Source of the DNA: Symsagittifera roscoffensis
Lineage: Eukaryota; Xenacoelomorpha; Acoela; Convolutidae
Assembly: GCF_963678635.1 (NCBI RefSeq)
Contig: NC_087065.1
Span: 25,193,254-25,257,253 of the forward strand
Reading direction: 5' to 3'
Length of the DNA: 64,000 nucleotides
Of this stretch, positions 33,300-46,639 are shown in pieces (position 1 is the first letter of the stretch; each line of letters opens with the position of its first letter). A program made the translations under genes and the position numbers. The notes below the pieces were generated by a model, which did not search any database, was not told where the DNA came from, and worked only from the letters and a program-made list of their open reading frames with translations.

Positions 33300-36200
33300 T
33301 TGCCGCTTGCTCCCAAAGTTCGCTCTCTCATAACTGTCGCTTCTTCCCAATTGTCGCTTGCTTTCAATTGTCACTTGCTCCCAATTGTCGCTTGCTCCCA
33401 ATTGTCGCTTGCTCCCAATTGTCGCTTGCTCCCAATTGTCGCTTGCTCCCAATTAATGCTTGCTCCCAATGTTCCCTTGCTACCATTTCTCGCTTCCTAC
33501 CAATTATCGCTTGCTCCCAATTGTCGCTTGCTCCCAGATGTCGCTTGCTCCCAAAATTGCTTGCACCCAGTTGTCGCTTGCTTCTAGTTGTTGCTTGCTG
33601 TCAATTGTCACTAGCTCCCAAGTATCACTTGTTCTTATTTGCCGCTTGCTCACAGTGCTCGCTTGCTCCCAACTGCTGCCTGCTTCCAATTGATGCTTGC
33701 ACCCAATTGTCGCTTCCTCCCAATATTCGCTTGCTCCTAATTGTAGCTTGCTCACAGTTGTCGCTTGCTCTCAGTGGTCGCTTGCTCCCAATTGTCGATT
33801 GCTCCCATTTGTCGATTGCTCCCAAGTGTTGCTTGCTCCCAGCTGTCACTTGCTCCCAAATGTCACTTGCTCTTAATTGCCGCTTGCCCTCAATGTTCGC
33901 TTGCTCCTAATTGTCGATTGCTCCCAATTCTCGCTTCTTCCCAATTGTCGCTTGCTCTCAATTGTCGCTTGATCCCAATTGTCGGTTAGTCCCAATTGTC
34001 GATTGCTCCCAGTTGTCGCTTGCTCCCAAAATTGCTTACATCTAGTTGTCGCTGGCTCCCAATTGTCGCTTGCTCCCAGTTGTTGCTTGCTCCCATTTGT
34101 CACTTGCTCTCAAATGTCATTTGCTCTTAATTGCCGCTTGCTCCCAATGTTTGCTTGCTCATAACTGTCGCTTCTTGCCAATTGTCGCTTGCTCCCAAAT
34201 GTCGCTTGCTCCCAAATGTCGCTTGCTCTCAATTGTCGCTTGCTCCCAATTGTCGCTCGCTCCCAATTGTCGCTTGCTCCCAATTGTCGCTTGCTCCCAA
34301 TTAATGCTTGCTCCCAATGTTCGCTTGCTACCCTTTCTCGCTTCCTACCAATTATCGCTTGCTCCCAATTGTCGCTTGCTCCCAGATGTCGTTTGCTCCC
34401 AAAATTGCTTGCACCCAGTTGTCGCTTGCTCCCATTTCTCGCTTGCTCCCAATTGTCGCTTGCTCCCAATTGTCGCTTGCTCCCAATTGTCGCTTGCTCC
34501 CAGATGTCGCTTGCTCCCAAAATTGCTTGCACCCAGTTGTCGCTTGCTCCCAATTGTCGCTTGCTTCTAGTTGTTGCTTGCTCCCAATTTTCACAAGCTC
34601 CCAAGTGTCACTTGCTCTTATTTGCCGCTTGCTCACAGTGCTCGCTTGCTCCCAACTGCTGCTTGCTTCCAATTGATGCTTGCACCCAATTGTCGCTTCC
34701 TCCCAATATTCGCTTGCTCCTAATTGTAGCTTGCTCACAGTTGTCGCTTGCTCTCAGTTGTCGCTTGCTCCCAATTGTCGATTGCTCCCATTTGTCGATT
34801 GCTCCCAAGTGTTGCTTGCTCCCAGCTGTCACTTGCTCCCAAATGTCACTTGCTCTTAATTGCCGCTTGCCCTCAATGTTCGCTTGCTCCTAATTGTCGA
34901 TTGCTCCCAATTCTCGCTTCTTCACAATTGTCGCTTGCTCTCAATTGTCGCTTGATCCCAATTGTCGGTTAGTCCCAATTGTCGATTGCTCCCAGTTGTC
35001 GCTTGCTCCCAATTAATGCTTGCTCCCAATGTTCGCTTGCTACCCTTTCTCGCTTCCTACCAATTATCGCTTGCTCCCAATTGTCGCTTGCTCCCAGATG
35101 TCGGATGCTCCCAAAATTGCTTGCACCCAGTTGTCGCTTGCTCCCATTTCTCGCTTGCTCCCAATTGTCGCTTGCTCGCAATTGTCGCTTGCTCCCAATT
35201 GTCGCTTGCTCCCAATTGTCGCTTGCTCCCAGATGTCGCTTGCTCCCAAAATTGCTTGCACCCAGTTGTCGCTTGCTCCCAATTGTCGCTTGCTTCTAGT
35301 TGTTCTTATTTGCAGCTTGCTCACAGTGCTCGCTTGCTCCCAACTGCTGCTTGCTTCCAATTGATGCTTGCACCCAATTGTCGCTTCCTCCCAATATTCG
35401 CTTGCTCCTAATTGTAGCTTGCTCACAGTTGTCGCTTGCTCTCAGTTGTCGCTTGCTCCCAATTGTCGATTGCTCCCATTTGTCGATTGCTCCCAAGTGT
35501 TGCTTGCTCCCAGCTGTCACTTGCTCCCAAATGTCACTTGCTCTTAATTGCCGCTTGCCCTCAATGTTCGCTTGCTCCTAATTGTCGATTGCTCCCAATT
35601 CTCGCTTCTTCCCAATTGTCGCTTGCTCTCAATTGTCGCTTGATCCCAATTGTCGGTTAGTCCCAATTGTCGATTGCTCCCAGTTGTCGCTTGCTCCCAA
35701 AATTGCTTGCATCCAGTTGTCGCTGGCTCCCAATTGTCGCAGTGTTGCTTGCTCCCAGCTGTCACTTGCTCCCAAATGTCACTTGCTCTTAATTGCCGCT
35801 TGCCCTCAATGTTCGCTTGCTCCTAATTGTCGATTGCTCCCAATTCTCGCTTCTTCACAATTGTCGCTTGCTCTCAATTGTCGCTTGATCCCAATTGTCG
35901 GTTAGTCCCAATTGTCGATTGCTCCCAGTTGTCGCTTGCTCCCAATTAATGCTTGCTCCCAATGTTCGCTTGCTACCCTTTCTCGCTTCCTACCAATTAT
36001 CGCTTGCTCCCAATTGTCGCTTGCTCCCAGATGTCGCTTGCTCCCAAAATTGCTTGCACCCAGTTGTCGCTTGCTCCCATTTCTCGCTTGCTCCCAATTG
36101 TCGCTTGCTCGCAATTGTCGCTTGCTCCCAATTGTCGCTTGCTCCCAATTGCCGCTTGCTCCCAGATGTCGCTTGCTCCCAAAATTGCTTGCACCCAGTT

Positions 36201-38650
36201 GTCGCTTGCTCCCAATTGTCGCTTGCTTCTAGTTGTTCTTATTTGCCGCTTGCTCACAGTGCTCGCTTGCTCCCAACTGCTGCTTGCTTCCAATTGATGC
36301 TTGCACCCAATTGTCGCTTCCTCCCAATATTCGCTTGCTCCTAATTGTAGCTTGCTCACAGTTGTCGCTTGCTCTCAGTTGTCGCTTGCTCCCAATTGTC
36401 GATTGCTCCCATTTGTCGATTGCTCCCAAGTGTTGCTTGCTCCCAGCTGTCACTTGCTCCCAAATGTCACTTGCTCTTAAATGCCGCTTGCCCTCAATGT
36501 TCGCTTGCTCCTAATTGTCGATTGCTCCCAATTCTCGCTTCTTCCCAATTGTCGCTTGCTCTCAATTGTCGCTTGATCCCAATTGTCGGTTAGTCCCAAT
36601 TGTCGATTGCTCCCAGTTGTCGCTTGCTCCCAAAATTGCTTGCATCCAGTTGTCGCTGGCTCCCAATTGTCGCTTGCTCCCAGTTGTTGCTTGCTCCCAT
36701 TTGTCACTTGCTCTCAAATGTCATTTGCTCTTAATTGCCGCTTGCTCCCAATGTTTGCTTGCTCATAACTGTCGCTTCTTCCCAATTGTCGCTTGCTCCC
36801 AATTGTCGCTTGCTCTCAATTGTCGCTTGCTCCCAATTGTCGCTCGCTCCCAATTGTCGCTTGCTCCCAATTAATGCTTGCTCCCAATGTTCGCTTGCTA
36901 CCCTTTCTCGCTTCCTACCAATTATCGCTTGCTCCCAATTGTCGCTTGCTCCCAGATGTCGCTTGCTCCCAAAATTGCTTGCACCCAGTTGTCGCTTGCT
37001 CCCAATTGTCGCTTGCTTCCAGTTGTTGCTTGCTCCCAATTTTCACTAGCTCCCAATTGTCACTTGCTCTTATTTGCTGCTTGCTCACAGTGCTCGCTTG
37101 CTCCCAATTGCGCTTGCTCCCAACTGCTGCTTGCTTCCAATTGATGCTTGCACCCAATTTCGCTTCCTTCCAATATTCGCTTGCTCCTAATTGTAGCTTG
37201 CTCACAGTTGTCGCTTGCTCTCAGTTGTCGCTTGCTCCCAATTGTCGATTGCTCCCAGTTGTCGCTTGCTCCCAAAATTGCTTGCACTCAGTTGTCGCTG
37301 GCTCCCATTTTTTGCTTGCTCCCAGCTGTCACTTTCTCCCAAATGTCACCTGCTCTTAATTGCCGCTTGCCATCTATGTTCGCTTGCTCCTAATTGTCGA
37401 TTGCTCCCAATTCTCGCTTCTTCCCAATTGTCGCTTGCTCTCAATTGTCGCTTGATCCCAATTGTCGCTTGTTCGCAATTGTCGATTGCTCCCAGTTGTC
37501 GCTTGCTCCCAAAATTGCTTGCACCCAGTTGTCGCTGGCTCCCAATTGTCGCTTGCTCGCAGTTGTCGCTTGCTCCCAAAATTGCTTGCATCCAGTTGTC
37601 GCTGGCTCCCAATTGTCGCTTGCTCCCAGTTGTTGCTTGCTCCCATTTGTCACTTGCTCTCAAATGTCATTTGCTCTTAATTGCCGCTTGCTCCCAATGT
37701 TTGCTTGCTCATAACTGTCGCTTCTTCCCAATTGTCGCTTGCTCCCAATTGTCGCTTGCTCTCAATTGTCGCTTGCTCCCAATTGTCGCTTGCTCCCAAT
37801 TGTTGCTTGCTCTCAATTGTCGCTTGCTCCCAATTGTCGCTCGCTCCCAATTGTCGCTTGCTCCCAATTAATGCTTGCTCCCAATGTTCGCTTGCTACCC
37901 TTTCTCGCTTCCTACCAATTATCGCTTGCTCCCAATTGTCGCTTGCTCCCAGATGTCGCTTGCTCCCAAAATTGCTTGCACCCAGTTGTCGCTTGCTCCC
38001 AATTGTCGCTTGCTTCCAGTTGTTGCTTGCTCCCAATTTTCACTAGCTCCCATTTGTCACTTGCTCTTATTTGCTGCTTGCTCACAGTGCTCGCTTGCTC
38101 CCAATTGTGCTTGCTCCCAACTGCTGCTTGCTTCCAATTGATGCTTGCACCCAATTTCGCTTCCTTCCAATATTCGCTTGCTCCTAATTGTAGCTTGCTC
38201 ACAATTGTCGCTTGCTCTCAGTTGTCGCTTGCTCCCAATTGTCGATTGCTCCCAGTTGTCGCTTGCTCCCAAAATTGCTTGCACTCAGTTGTCGCTGGCT
38301 CCCATTTGTCGATTGCTCCCAATTTTTGCTTGCTCCCAGCTGTCACTTTCTCCCAAATGTCACCTGCTCTTAATTGCCGCTTGCCCTCTATGTTCGCTTG
38401 CTCCTAATTGTCGATTGCTCCCAATTCTCGCTTCTTCCCAATTGTCGCTTGCTCTCAATTGTCGCTTGATCCCAATTGTTGCTTGGTCGCAATTGTCGAT
38501 TGCTCCCAGTTGTCGCTTGCTCCCAAAATTTTTTGCACCCAGTTGTCGCTGGCTCCCAATTGTCGCTTGCTCGCAGTTGTTGATTGCTCCCAATTGTCAC
38601 TTGCTCTCAAATGTCATTTGCTCTTAATTGCCGCTTGCTCCCAATGTTCG
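33300..38650 (+). repeat. Higher-order repeats with offsets 983, 688, 933 and ~946-997 bp
   Basis: One marker block beginning near 33765 recurs at 34748, 35436 and 36369 (offsets 983, 688, 933). Blocks at 34962 and 35895 match at +933. Blocks at 36735/37681 and 37148/38145 match at +946 and +997. The unequal spacings, differing by multiples of or near 17, suggest repeated unequal exchange. Confidence 0.75.
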
Positions 38651-40067
38651 CTTGCTCATAACTGTCGCTTCTTCCCAATTGTCGCTTGCTTTCAGTTGTC
38701 GCTTGCACCCAGTTGTCGCTTGCCCCCAATTGTCGCTTGCTTCCAGTTGTTGCTTGATCCCAATTGTCACTAGCTCCCAAATATCACTTGCTCTTATTTG
38801 CCGCTTGCTCACAGTGCTCGCTTGCTCCCAATTGTCGCTTGCTCCCAATTAATGCTTGCTCCCAATGTTCGCTTGCTACCATTTCTCGCTTCCTACCAAT
38901 TATCGCTTGCTCCCAATTGTCGCTTGCACCCAGTTGTCGCTTGCCCCCAATTGTCGCTTGCTTCCAGTTGTTGCTTGCTCCCAATTGTCACTAGCTCCCA
39001 AATATCACTTGCTCTTATTTGCCGCTGGCTCACAGTGCTCGCTTGCTCCCAATTGCGCTCGCTCCCAACTGCTGCTTGCTTCCAATTGATGCTTGCAAGC
39101 AATTGTCGCTTCCTCCCAATATTCGCTTGCTCCTAATTGTAGCTTGCTCACAGTTGTCGCTTGCTCTCAGTTGTCGCTTGCTCCCAATTGTCGATTGCTC
39201 CCAGTTGTCGATTGCTCCCAGTTGTCGCTCTTTCCCAAAGTTGCTTGCTCCCAGCTGTCACTTGCTCCCAAATGTCACTTGCTCTTAATTGCCGCTTGCT
39301 CCCAATGTTCGCTTGCTCATAATTGTCGATTGCTCCCAATTCTCGCTTCTTCCCAATTGTCGCTTGCTCCCAATTGTCGCTTGATCCCAATTGTCGCTTG
39401 CTCCCAATTGTCGATTGCTCCCAGTTGTTGCTTGCTCCCAAAGTCACTTGCACCCAGCTGTCGCTGGCTCCCAATTGTCGCTTGCTCCCAGTTGTTGCTT
39501 GCTCTCAATTGTCACTTGCTCTCAAATGTCATTTGCTCTTAATTGCCGCTTGCTCCCAATGTTCGCTTGCTCATAACTGTCGCTTGCTCCCCATTGTCGC
39601 TCGCTTCCAGTTGTTGCTTGCTCCCAATTGTCCCTAGCTCCCAAATGACACTTGCTCTTATTTGACGCTTGCTCACAGTGCTCGCTTGCTCCCTCCCAAT
39701 TGCGCTTGCTCCCAACTGCTGATTGCTTCCGATTGATGCTTGCACCCAATTGTCGCTTCCTCCCAATATTCGCTTGCTCCTAATTGTAGCTTACTCACAG
39801 TTGTCGTTTGCTCTCAGTTGTCGCTTGCTCCCAATTGTCGATTGCTCCCAGTTGCCGCTTGCTCCCAAAATTGCTTGCATCCAGTTGTCGCTGGCTCCCA
39901 ATTGTCGATTGCTCCCAAATGTTGCTTGCTCCCAATTGTCACTGGCTCCCAAATGTCATTTGCTAATAATTGCCGCTTGCTCCCAACGTTCGCTTGCTCA
40001 TAATTGTCGATTGCGCCCAATTCTCTCTTCTTCCCAATTGTCGCTTGCTCCCAATTGTTGCTTGATC

Positions 40068-41400
40068 CTAATTGTCGCTTGCTCCCATTTGTGGATTGAT
40101 CCCAGTTGTCGCTTGCTCCCAAAATTGCTTGCAGCCAGTTGTCGCTTGCTCCCAATCGTCGCTTGCTCCCAGTTGTTGCTTGCTCCCATTTGTCACTAGA
40201 TCCCAAAGATCACTTGCTCTTAATTTCCGCTTGCTCACAATGCTCGCTTGCTCCCAATTGCGCTTGCTCCCAACTCTGCTTGCTTTCAATTGATGGTTGC
40301 ACCCAATTTTCGCTGCCTCCCAATTGTCGCTGGCACCCAATTGTCGCTTTATCCCAAATATCGCTTGCTCCCAATTAATGCTTGCTCCTAGTTGTTGCTT
40401 GCTCACAACTGTCGCTTATTCCCAAGGTTCGCTTGCTCCCAATTGTCACTTGCTCCCAAATGTCACTTGCTCCCAACTGCCGCTTGCTCCCAAGGTTCGC
40501 TTGCTCTCAATTGTCGCTTCTTCCCAATTGTCGCTTGCTTTCAATTGTCGCTTGCTCCTGAATTATCGCTCGCTCCCAGTTGTTGCTTGCTCATAATTGT
40601 CGCTTCTTCCCAATTGTTGCTTGCTTTCAATTGAGGCTCGCTCCCCAATTGTTGCTTGCTCCCAACTGCCGCTTGCTCCCAAGGTTCGCTTGCTCTCAAT
40701 TGTCGCTTCTTCCCAATTGTCGCTCGCTTCCAGTTGTTGCTTGCTCCCAATTGTCCCTAGCTCCCAAATGACACTTGCTCTTATTTGACGCTTGCTCACA
40801 GTGCTCGCTTGCTCCCTCCCAATTGCGCTTGCTCCCAACTGCTGATTGCTTCCGATTGATGCTTGCACCCAATTGTCGCTTCCTCCCAATATTCGCTTGC
40901 TCCTAATTGTAGCTTACTCACAGTTGTCGTTTGCTCTCAGTTGTCGCTTGCTCCCATTTGTCACTAGATCCCAAAGATCACTTGCTCTTAATTTCCGCTT
41001 GCTCACAATGCTCGCTTGCTCCCAATTGCGCTTGCTCCCAACTCTGCTTGCTTTCAATTGATGGTTGCACCCAATTTTCGCTGCCTCCCAATTGTCGCTG
41101 GCACCCAATTGTCGCTTTATCCCAAATATCGCTTGCTCCCAATTAATGCTTGCTCCTAGTTGTTGCTTGCTCACAACTGTCGCTTATTCCCAAGGTTCGC
41201 TTGCTCCCAATTGTCACTTGTTCCCAAATGTCACTTGCTCCCAACTGCCGCTTGCTCCCAAGGTTCGCTTGCTCTCAATTGTCGCTTGCTTTCAATTGTC
41301 GCTTGCTCCTGAATTATCGCTCGCTCCCAGTTGTTGCTTGCTCATAATTGTCGCTTCTTCCCAATTGTTGCTTGCTTTCAATTGAGGCTCGCTCCCCAAT
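40068..41400 (+). repeat. 768-bp higher-order repeat, two copies
   Basis: The block at 40297-40596 recurs from 41065 (+768). It carries the marker units ACTAGATCCCAAAGATCAC and CTCCTGAATTATCGC in the same order. Confidence 0.8.
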
Positions 41401-42451
41401 TGTTGCTTGCTCCCAAATTTCGCTTGCTCCCAATTGTTGCTTGCTCTCAAGGTTCGCTTGCTCCCATTTCTCGCTTCCTCCCAATTGTCGCTTGCTCCCA
41501 ATGGTCGCTGGCTCCCAGTTGTCGCTTGCTCCCAAAATTGCTTGCACCCAGTTGTCGCTTGCTCTCAATTGTCGCTTGCTCCCAATTGTTGCTTGCTCTC
41601 AATGTTCGCTTGCTCCCATTTCTCGCTTCCTCCCAATTGTCGCTTGCTCCCAATTGTCGCTTGCTCCCAATTGTCGCTTCTCCCAATGTTCGCTTGCTCA
41701 TAATTGTCGCTTCTTCCCATTTGTTTCTTGCTCCCAATGTTCGCTTGCTCCCATTTCTCGCTTCCTCCCAATTGTCTCTTGCTCCTAATTGTCGCTTACT
41801 CCCAGTTGTCGCTCGCTCACAAAATTGTCTGCACCCAGTTGTCGCTTGCTCCCAATCGTCGCTTGCTCCCAGTTTTTGCTTGCTCCCAATTGTCACTAGC
41901 TCCCAAATGTCACTTGCTCTTAATTTCCGCTTGCTCACAATGCCCGCTTGCTCCCAATTGCACTTGCTCCCAACTGCTGCTTGCTTCCAATTGATGCTTG
42001 AACCCAATTTTCGCTTCGTCCCAATTTTCGCTTGCTCCCAATTGTAGCTTGCTCACAGTTGTCGCTCGCTCCCAGTTGTCGATTGCTCCCAGTTGTCGAT
42101 TGCTCCCAGTTGTCGCTTTATCCCAAATATTGCTTGCTCCCAATTATCGCTTGCTCCCAGTTGTTGCTTGCTCACAACTGTCGCTTGCTCCCAATGTTCG
42201 CTTGCTCCCAATTGTCACTTGCTTCCGAATGTCACTTGCTCAAAAATGCCGCTTGCTCCCAGTTGTTGCCTGCTCATAATTGTCGCTTACTCCATATTGT
42301 TGCTTGCTCCCAATGTACGCTTGCTCCCAATTCTCGCTTCCTCCCAATTATCGCTTGCTCCCAATTGTCGCTTGCTCCCAAAATTGATTGCACCCAGTTG
42401 TCGCTTGCTCCCAATTGTCGCTTGCTCCCAGTTGTTGCTTGCTCTCAATTG

Positions 42452-44002
42452 TCACTTGCTCCCAAATGTCCTTTGCTCATAGTTGCCGTTTGCGCACAAT
42501 GCCCGATTGCTCCCAATTGCGCTTGCTCCCAAATCCTGCTTGCTTCCAATTGTCGCTTGCTCCCAATGTTCGCTTGCTCCCAATGCTCGCTTGCTCCCAA
42601 TTGTCTCTTGCTCCCAGTTGTGGCTTGCTCTCAATTGTCGCTTGCTCCCAAATGTCCTTCGCTTTCAGTTTTTATTTGCTCCCAAATGTCGCTTGCTTTC
42701 AATTATCGCTTGCTCCCAGTTATCGCTTGCTCATAATTGTCGCTTCCTCCCAATTGTTGCTTGCTTTCAAATGTCGCTCGCTCCCCAATTGTTGCTTGCT
42801 CCCAATTGTCGCTTGCTTCCAATTGTTGCTTGCTTCCAATGTTCGCTTGCTCCCATTTATCGCTTGCTCACAATTGTCGCTTGCTCCCAATGTTCGCTTG
42901 CTCCCAATTGTCACTTGCTTCCAAATGCCACTTTCTCACAATTGCCGCTTGCTCCCAGTTGTTGCCTGCTCACAATTGTCGCTTACTCCATATTATTGCT
43001 TGCTCCCAATGTACGCTTGCTCCCATTTCTCGCTTCCTCCCAATTGTCGCTTGCTCCCAATTGTTGCTTGCTCCCAGTTGTCGCTTGCTCCCAAAATTGA
43101 TTGCACCCAGTTGTCGCTTGCTCCCAGTTGTTGCTTCCTCCCAATTGTCGCTTGCTCATAATTGTCGCTTCCTCCCAATTGTTGCTTGCTTTCAAATGTC
43201 GCTCGCTCCCCAATTGTTGCTTGCTCCCAATTGTCGCTTGCTCCCAATTGTTGCTTGCTTCCAATGTTCGCTTGCTCCCATTTATCGCTTGCTCCCAACT
43301 GTCGCTTGCTCCCAGTTGTTGCTTGCTCTCAATTGTCACTTGCTCCCAAATGTCCTTTGCTCATAGTTGCCGTTTGCGCACAATGCCCGATTGCTCCCAA
43401 TTGCGCTTGCTCCCAAATCCTGCTTGCTTCCAATTGTCGCTTGCTTCCAATGTTCGCTTGCTCCCAGTGCTCGCTTGCTCCCAATTGTCTCTTGCTCCCA
43501 GTTGTGGCTTGCTCTCAATTGTCGCTTGCTCCCAAATGTCCTTCGCTTTCAGTTTTTGTTTGCTCCCAAATGTCGCTTGCTTTCAATTATCGCTTGCTCC
43601 CAGTTATCGCTTGCTCATAATTGTCGCTTCCTCCCAATTGTTGCTTGCTTTCAAATGTCGCTCGCTCCCCAATTGTTGCTTGCTCCCAATGGTCGCTTGC
43701 TTCCAATTGTTGCTTGCTTCCAATGTTCGCTTGCTCCCATTTATCGCTTGCTCACAATTGTCGCTTGCTCCCAATTGTCGATTGCTCCCAATTGTCGCTT
43801 GCACCCAATTGTCGCTTGCTCCCAATTGTCGATTGCTCCCCAATTGTTGCTTGCTCCCAATGGTCGCTTGCTTCCAATTGTTGCTTGCTTCCAATGTTCG
43901 CTTGCTCCCATTTATCGCTTGCTCACAATTGTCGCTTGCTCCCAATTGTCGATTGCTCCCAATTGTCGCTTGCACCCAATTGTCGCTTGCTCCCATTTAT
44001 AG
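42452..44002 (+). repeat. 884-bp higher-order repeat (52 units) plus a 171-bp internal duplication
   Basis: 42483-43100 recurs from 43367 at +884 bp (52 x 17). Inside the second copy a 171-bp segment starting near 43671 is repeated at 43842. Confidence 0.8.
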
Positions 44003-44900
44003 ATTGCTCCCAATGTGCACCTGCTCCCAAATTTCACTCGCTCCCAGTTGTCGCTTGCATCAGTTGTTGCTCTCTCCCAACTGTCGCTTGCTCCCAAATG
44101 TCGCTAGCTCCCACTTTTTGCTTACTCCCATTCTTCGCTTGCTCCCAATAATCGCTTGCTCCCAATGTTCGCTTGCTTCGAATTGTCACTCGCTCCCAGT
44201 TGTCGATTGCTTACAATTGTCGATTGCTCCAAATGTTCGCCTACTCCCAATTATCGCTTGCTCCCAATTATCGCTTGCTTCCAATTGTCGCTTGCTTCCA
44301 ATTGTCGCTCGCTCCCAGTTGTCGCTTGCTCCCAGTCGTCGCTTGCTCCCAGTCGTCGCTTGTTCCCAGTCGACGCTTGCTCCCAGTCATCGCTTGCTCC
44401 CAGCTGACGCTTACTCCCAGTCGTCGCTTCCTCCCAATTGTCGCTTTCTCCCAATTGTCGCTTCCGCCCAATTGTCGCTTGCTCCCAATTGTCGCTTTCT
44501 TCCAATTGTCGCTTCCGCCCAAGTATCGCTTGTCCCAATTATCGCTTGCTTGCAATTGTCGCTTGCTTGAGATTGTCGCTTGCTCCCAGTTGTCGCTTGC
44601 TCCCAGTCGTCACTTGCTCCCAGTCGTCGCTTCCTCCCAATTGTTGCTCCCTCCCAATTGTCGCTTCCGCCCAATGGTCGTTTGCTCCCAGTTGTTGCTT
44701 GCTCCCAACAATCGCTTGCTTCCAATTGTCGCTTGCTTCCAACTGTCGCCTGCTTTCAATTGTCGCTTGCTCCCAAATGTAGCATTCTTCCAATTGTCGC
44801 ATGCTCCCGTTTATCGCTTGCTCCCAATGTTCGCTTGGTTCCAATTGTCGCTCGCTCCCGTTTATCGCTTGCTCCCAACGTTCGCTTATTCCCAATTCTC
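43990..44900 (+). repeat. ~0.9-kb block present three times (43990, 46941, 50037)
   Basis: The segment with GTCGTCGC, CGACGC and TTCCGCCC variant units at 44156-44800 reappears at 47107 (+2951) and 50203 (+6047) with few changes. It marks this part of the array as a set of shuffled copies. Confidence 0.8.
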
Positions 44901-45240
44901 ACTTCTTCCCAATTGTCGCTTGCTTTTAATTATCGCTTGTTCCCAATTGTCGCTTGCTCTCAATTGTCGCTTGCTCCCAAATGCTGATTGCTCCCAATGC
45001 TCGCTTGCTCCCATTTCTCGCTTCCTCTCAATTGTCGATTGCTCCCATTTGTCGCCTGCTCCCAAAATTACTTGCACCCAGTTGTCGCTGGCTCCCAATT
45101 GTCGCTTGCTCTCTGTTGTTGCTTGCTCCCAATGGTCACTTGCTCCCAAATGTCACTTGCTCTTAATCGCCGCTTGCTCCCAATGTTCGCTTGCTAATAT
45201 TTGTCGCTTCTTCCCAATTGTAGCTGGCTTTCAATTTACG

Positions 45241-46150
45241 CTTGATCTCAATTGAGGCTTGCTCCCAATGGTCGCTTGCTACCAATTGTTGCTTGCTCTC
45301 AATGCTCGCTAGCTCCCTTTTCTCGCTTCCTCCCAACTATGGCTTGCTCCCATTTCTCACTTCCTCCCAATTGTCGCTTGCTCCCAGCAATCGCTTGCTT
45401 CCAATTGTCGCTTGCTTTCAATTTACGCTTGATCTCAATTGAGGCTTGCTCCCAATGGTCGCTTGCTACCAATTGTTGCTTGCTCTCAATGCTCGCTAGC
45501 TCCCTTTTCTCGCTTCCTCCCAACTATGGCTTGCTCCCATTTCTCACTTCCTCCCAATTGTCGCTTGCTCCCAGCAATCGCTTGCTTCCAATTGTCGCTT
45601 GCTTCCAAAATGTCACTTGCTCTCAATTGCCGCTTGCTCCCAACGTTCGCTTATTCCCAATTCTCACTTGTTCCCATTTGCCGCTTGCTTTTAATTATCG
45701 CTTGTTCCCAATTGTCGCTTGCTCTCAATTGTCGCTTGCTCCCAAATGCTGATTGCTCCCAATGCTCGCTTGCTCCCATTTCTCGCTTCCTCTCAATTGT
45801 CGATTGCTCCCATTTGTCGCCTGCTCCTAAAATTACTTGCACCCAGTTGTCGCTGGCTCCCAATTGTCGCTTGCTCCCTGTTGTTGCTTGCTCCCAATGG
45901 TCACTTGCTCCCAAATGTCACTTGCTCTTAATCGCCGCTTGCTCCTAATGTTCGCTTGCTAATATTTGTCGCTTCTTCCCAATTGTAGCTGGCTTTCAAT
46001 TTACGCTTGATCTCAATTGAGGCTTGCTCCCAATGGTCGCTTGCTACCAATTGTTGCTTGCTCTCAATGCTCGCTAGCTCCCTTTTCTCGCTTCCTCCCA
46101 ACTATGGCTTGCTCCCATTTCTCACTTCCTCCCAATTGTCGCTTGCTCCC
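45241..46150 (+). repeat. 187-bp higher-order repeat (11 units), three copies
   Basis: CTTGATCTCAATTGAGGC starts at 45241, 45428 and 46008. The first spacing is exactly 187 bp (11 x 17). The third copy belongs to a larger ~767-bp duplication. Confidence 0.8.
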
Positions 46151-46639
46151 AGCAATCGCTTGCTTCCAATTGTCGCTTGCTTCCAATTGTCGCTTGTTTC
46201 CAATTGTCGCTTGCTCCCAGTTGTCTCTTGTTCCCAGTTGTCACTTGCTCCCAATTGTCGTTTGCTCCCAAATGTAGCATTCTCCCAATTGTCGCATGCT
46301 CCCGTTTATCGCTTGCTCCCAATGTTCGCTTGGTTCCAATTGTCGCTCGCTCCCAGTTGTCGCCTGCTCACAATTATCGCTTGCTTCAAATGTTAGCTTG
46401 CTCCCATGCCGCTTGCTCCCAATTGTCGATTGCTCCCAATTGTCGCTTGCACCCAATTGTCGCTTGCTCCCATTTATAGCTTGCTCCCAATGCTCACCTG
46501 CTCCCAAATTTCACTCGCTCCCAGTTGTCGCTTGCATCAGTTGTTGCTCTCTTCTCAACTGTCGCTTGCTCCCAAATGTCGCTAGCTCCCACTTTTTGCT
46601 TACTCCCATTCTTCGCTTGCTCCCAATAATCGCTTGCTA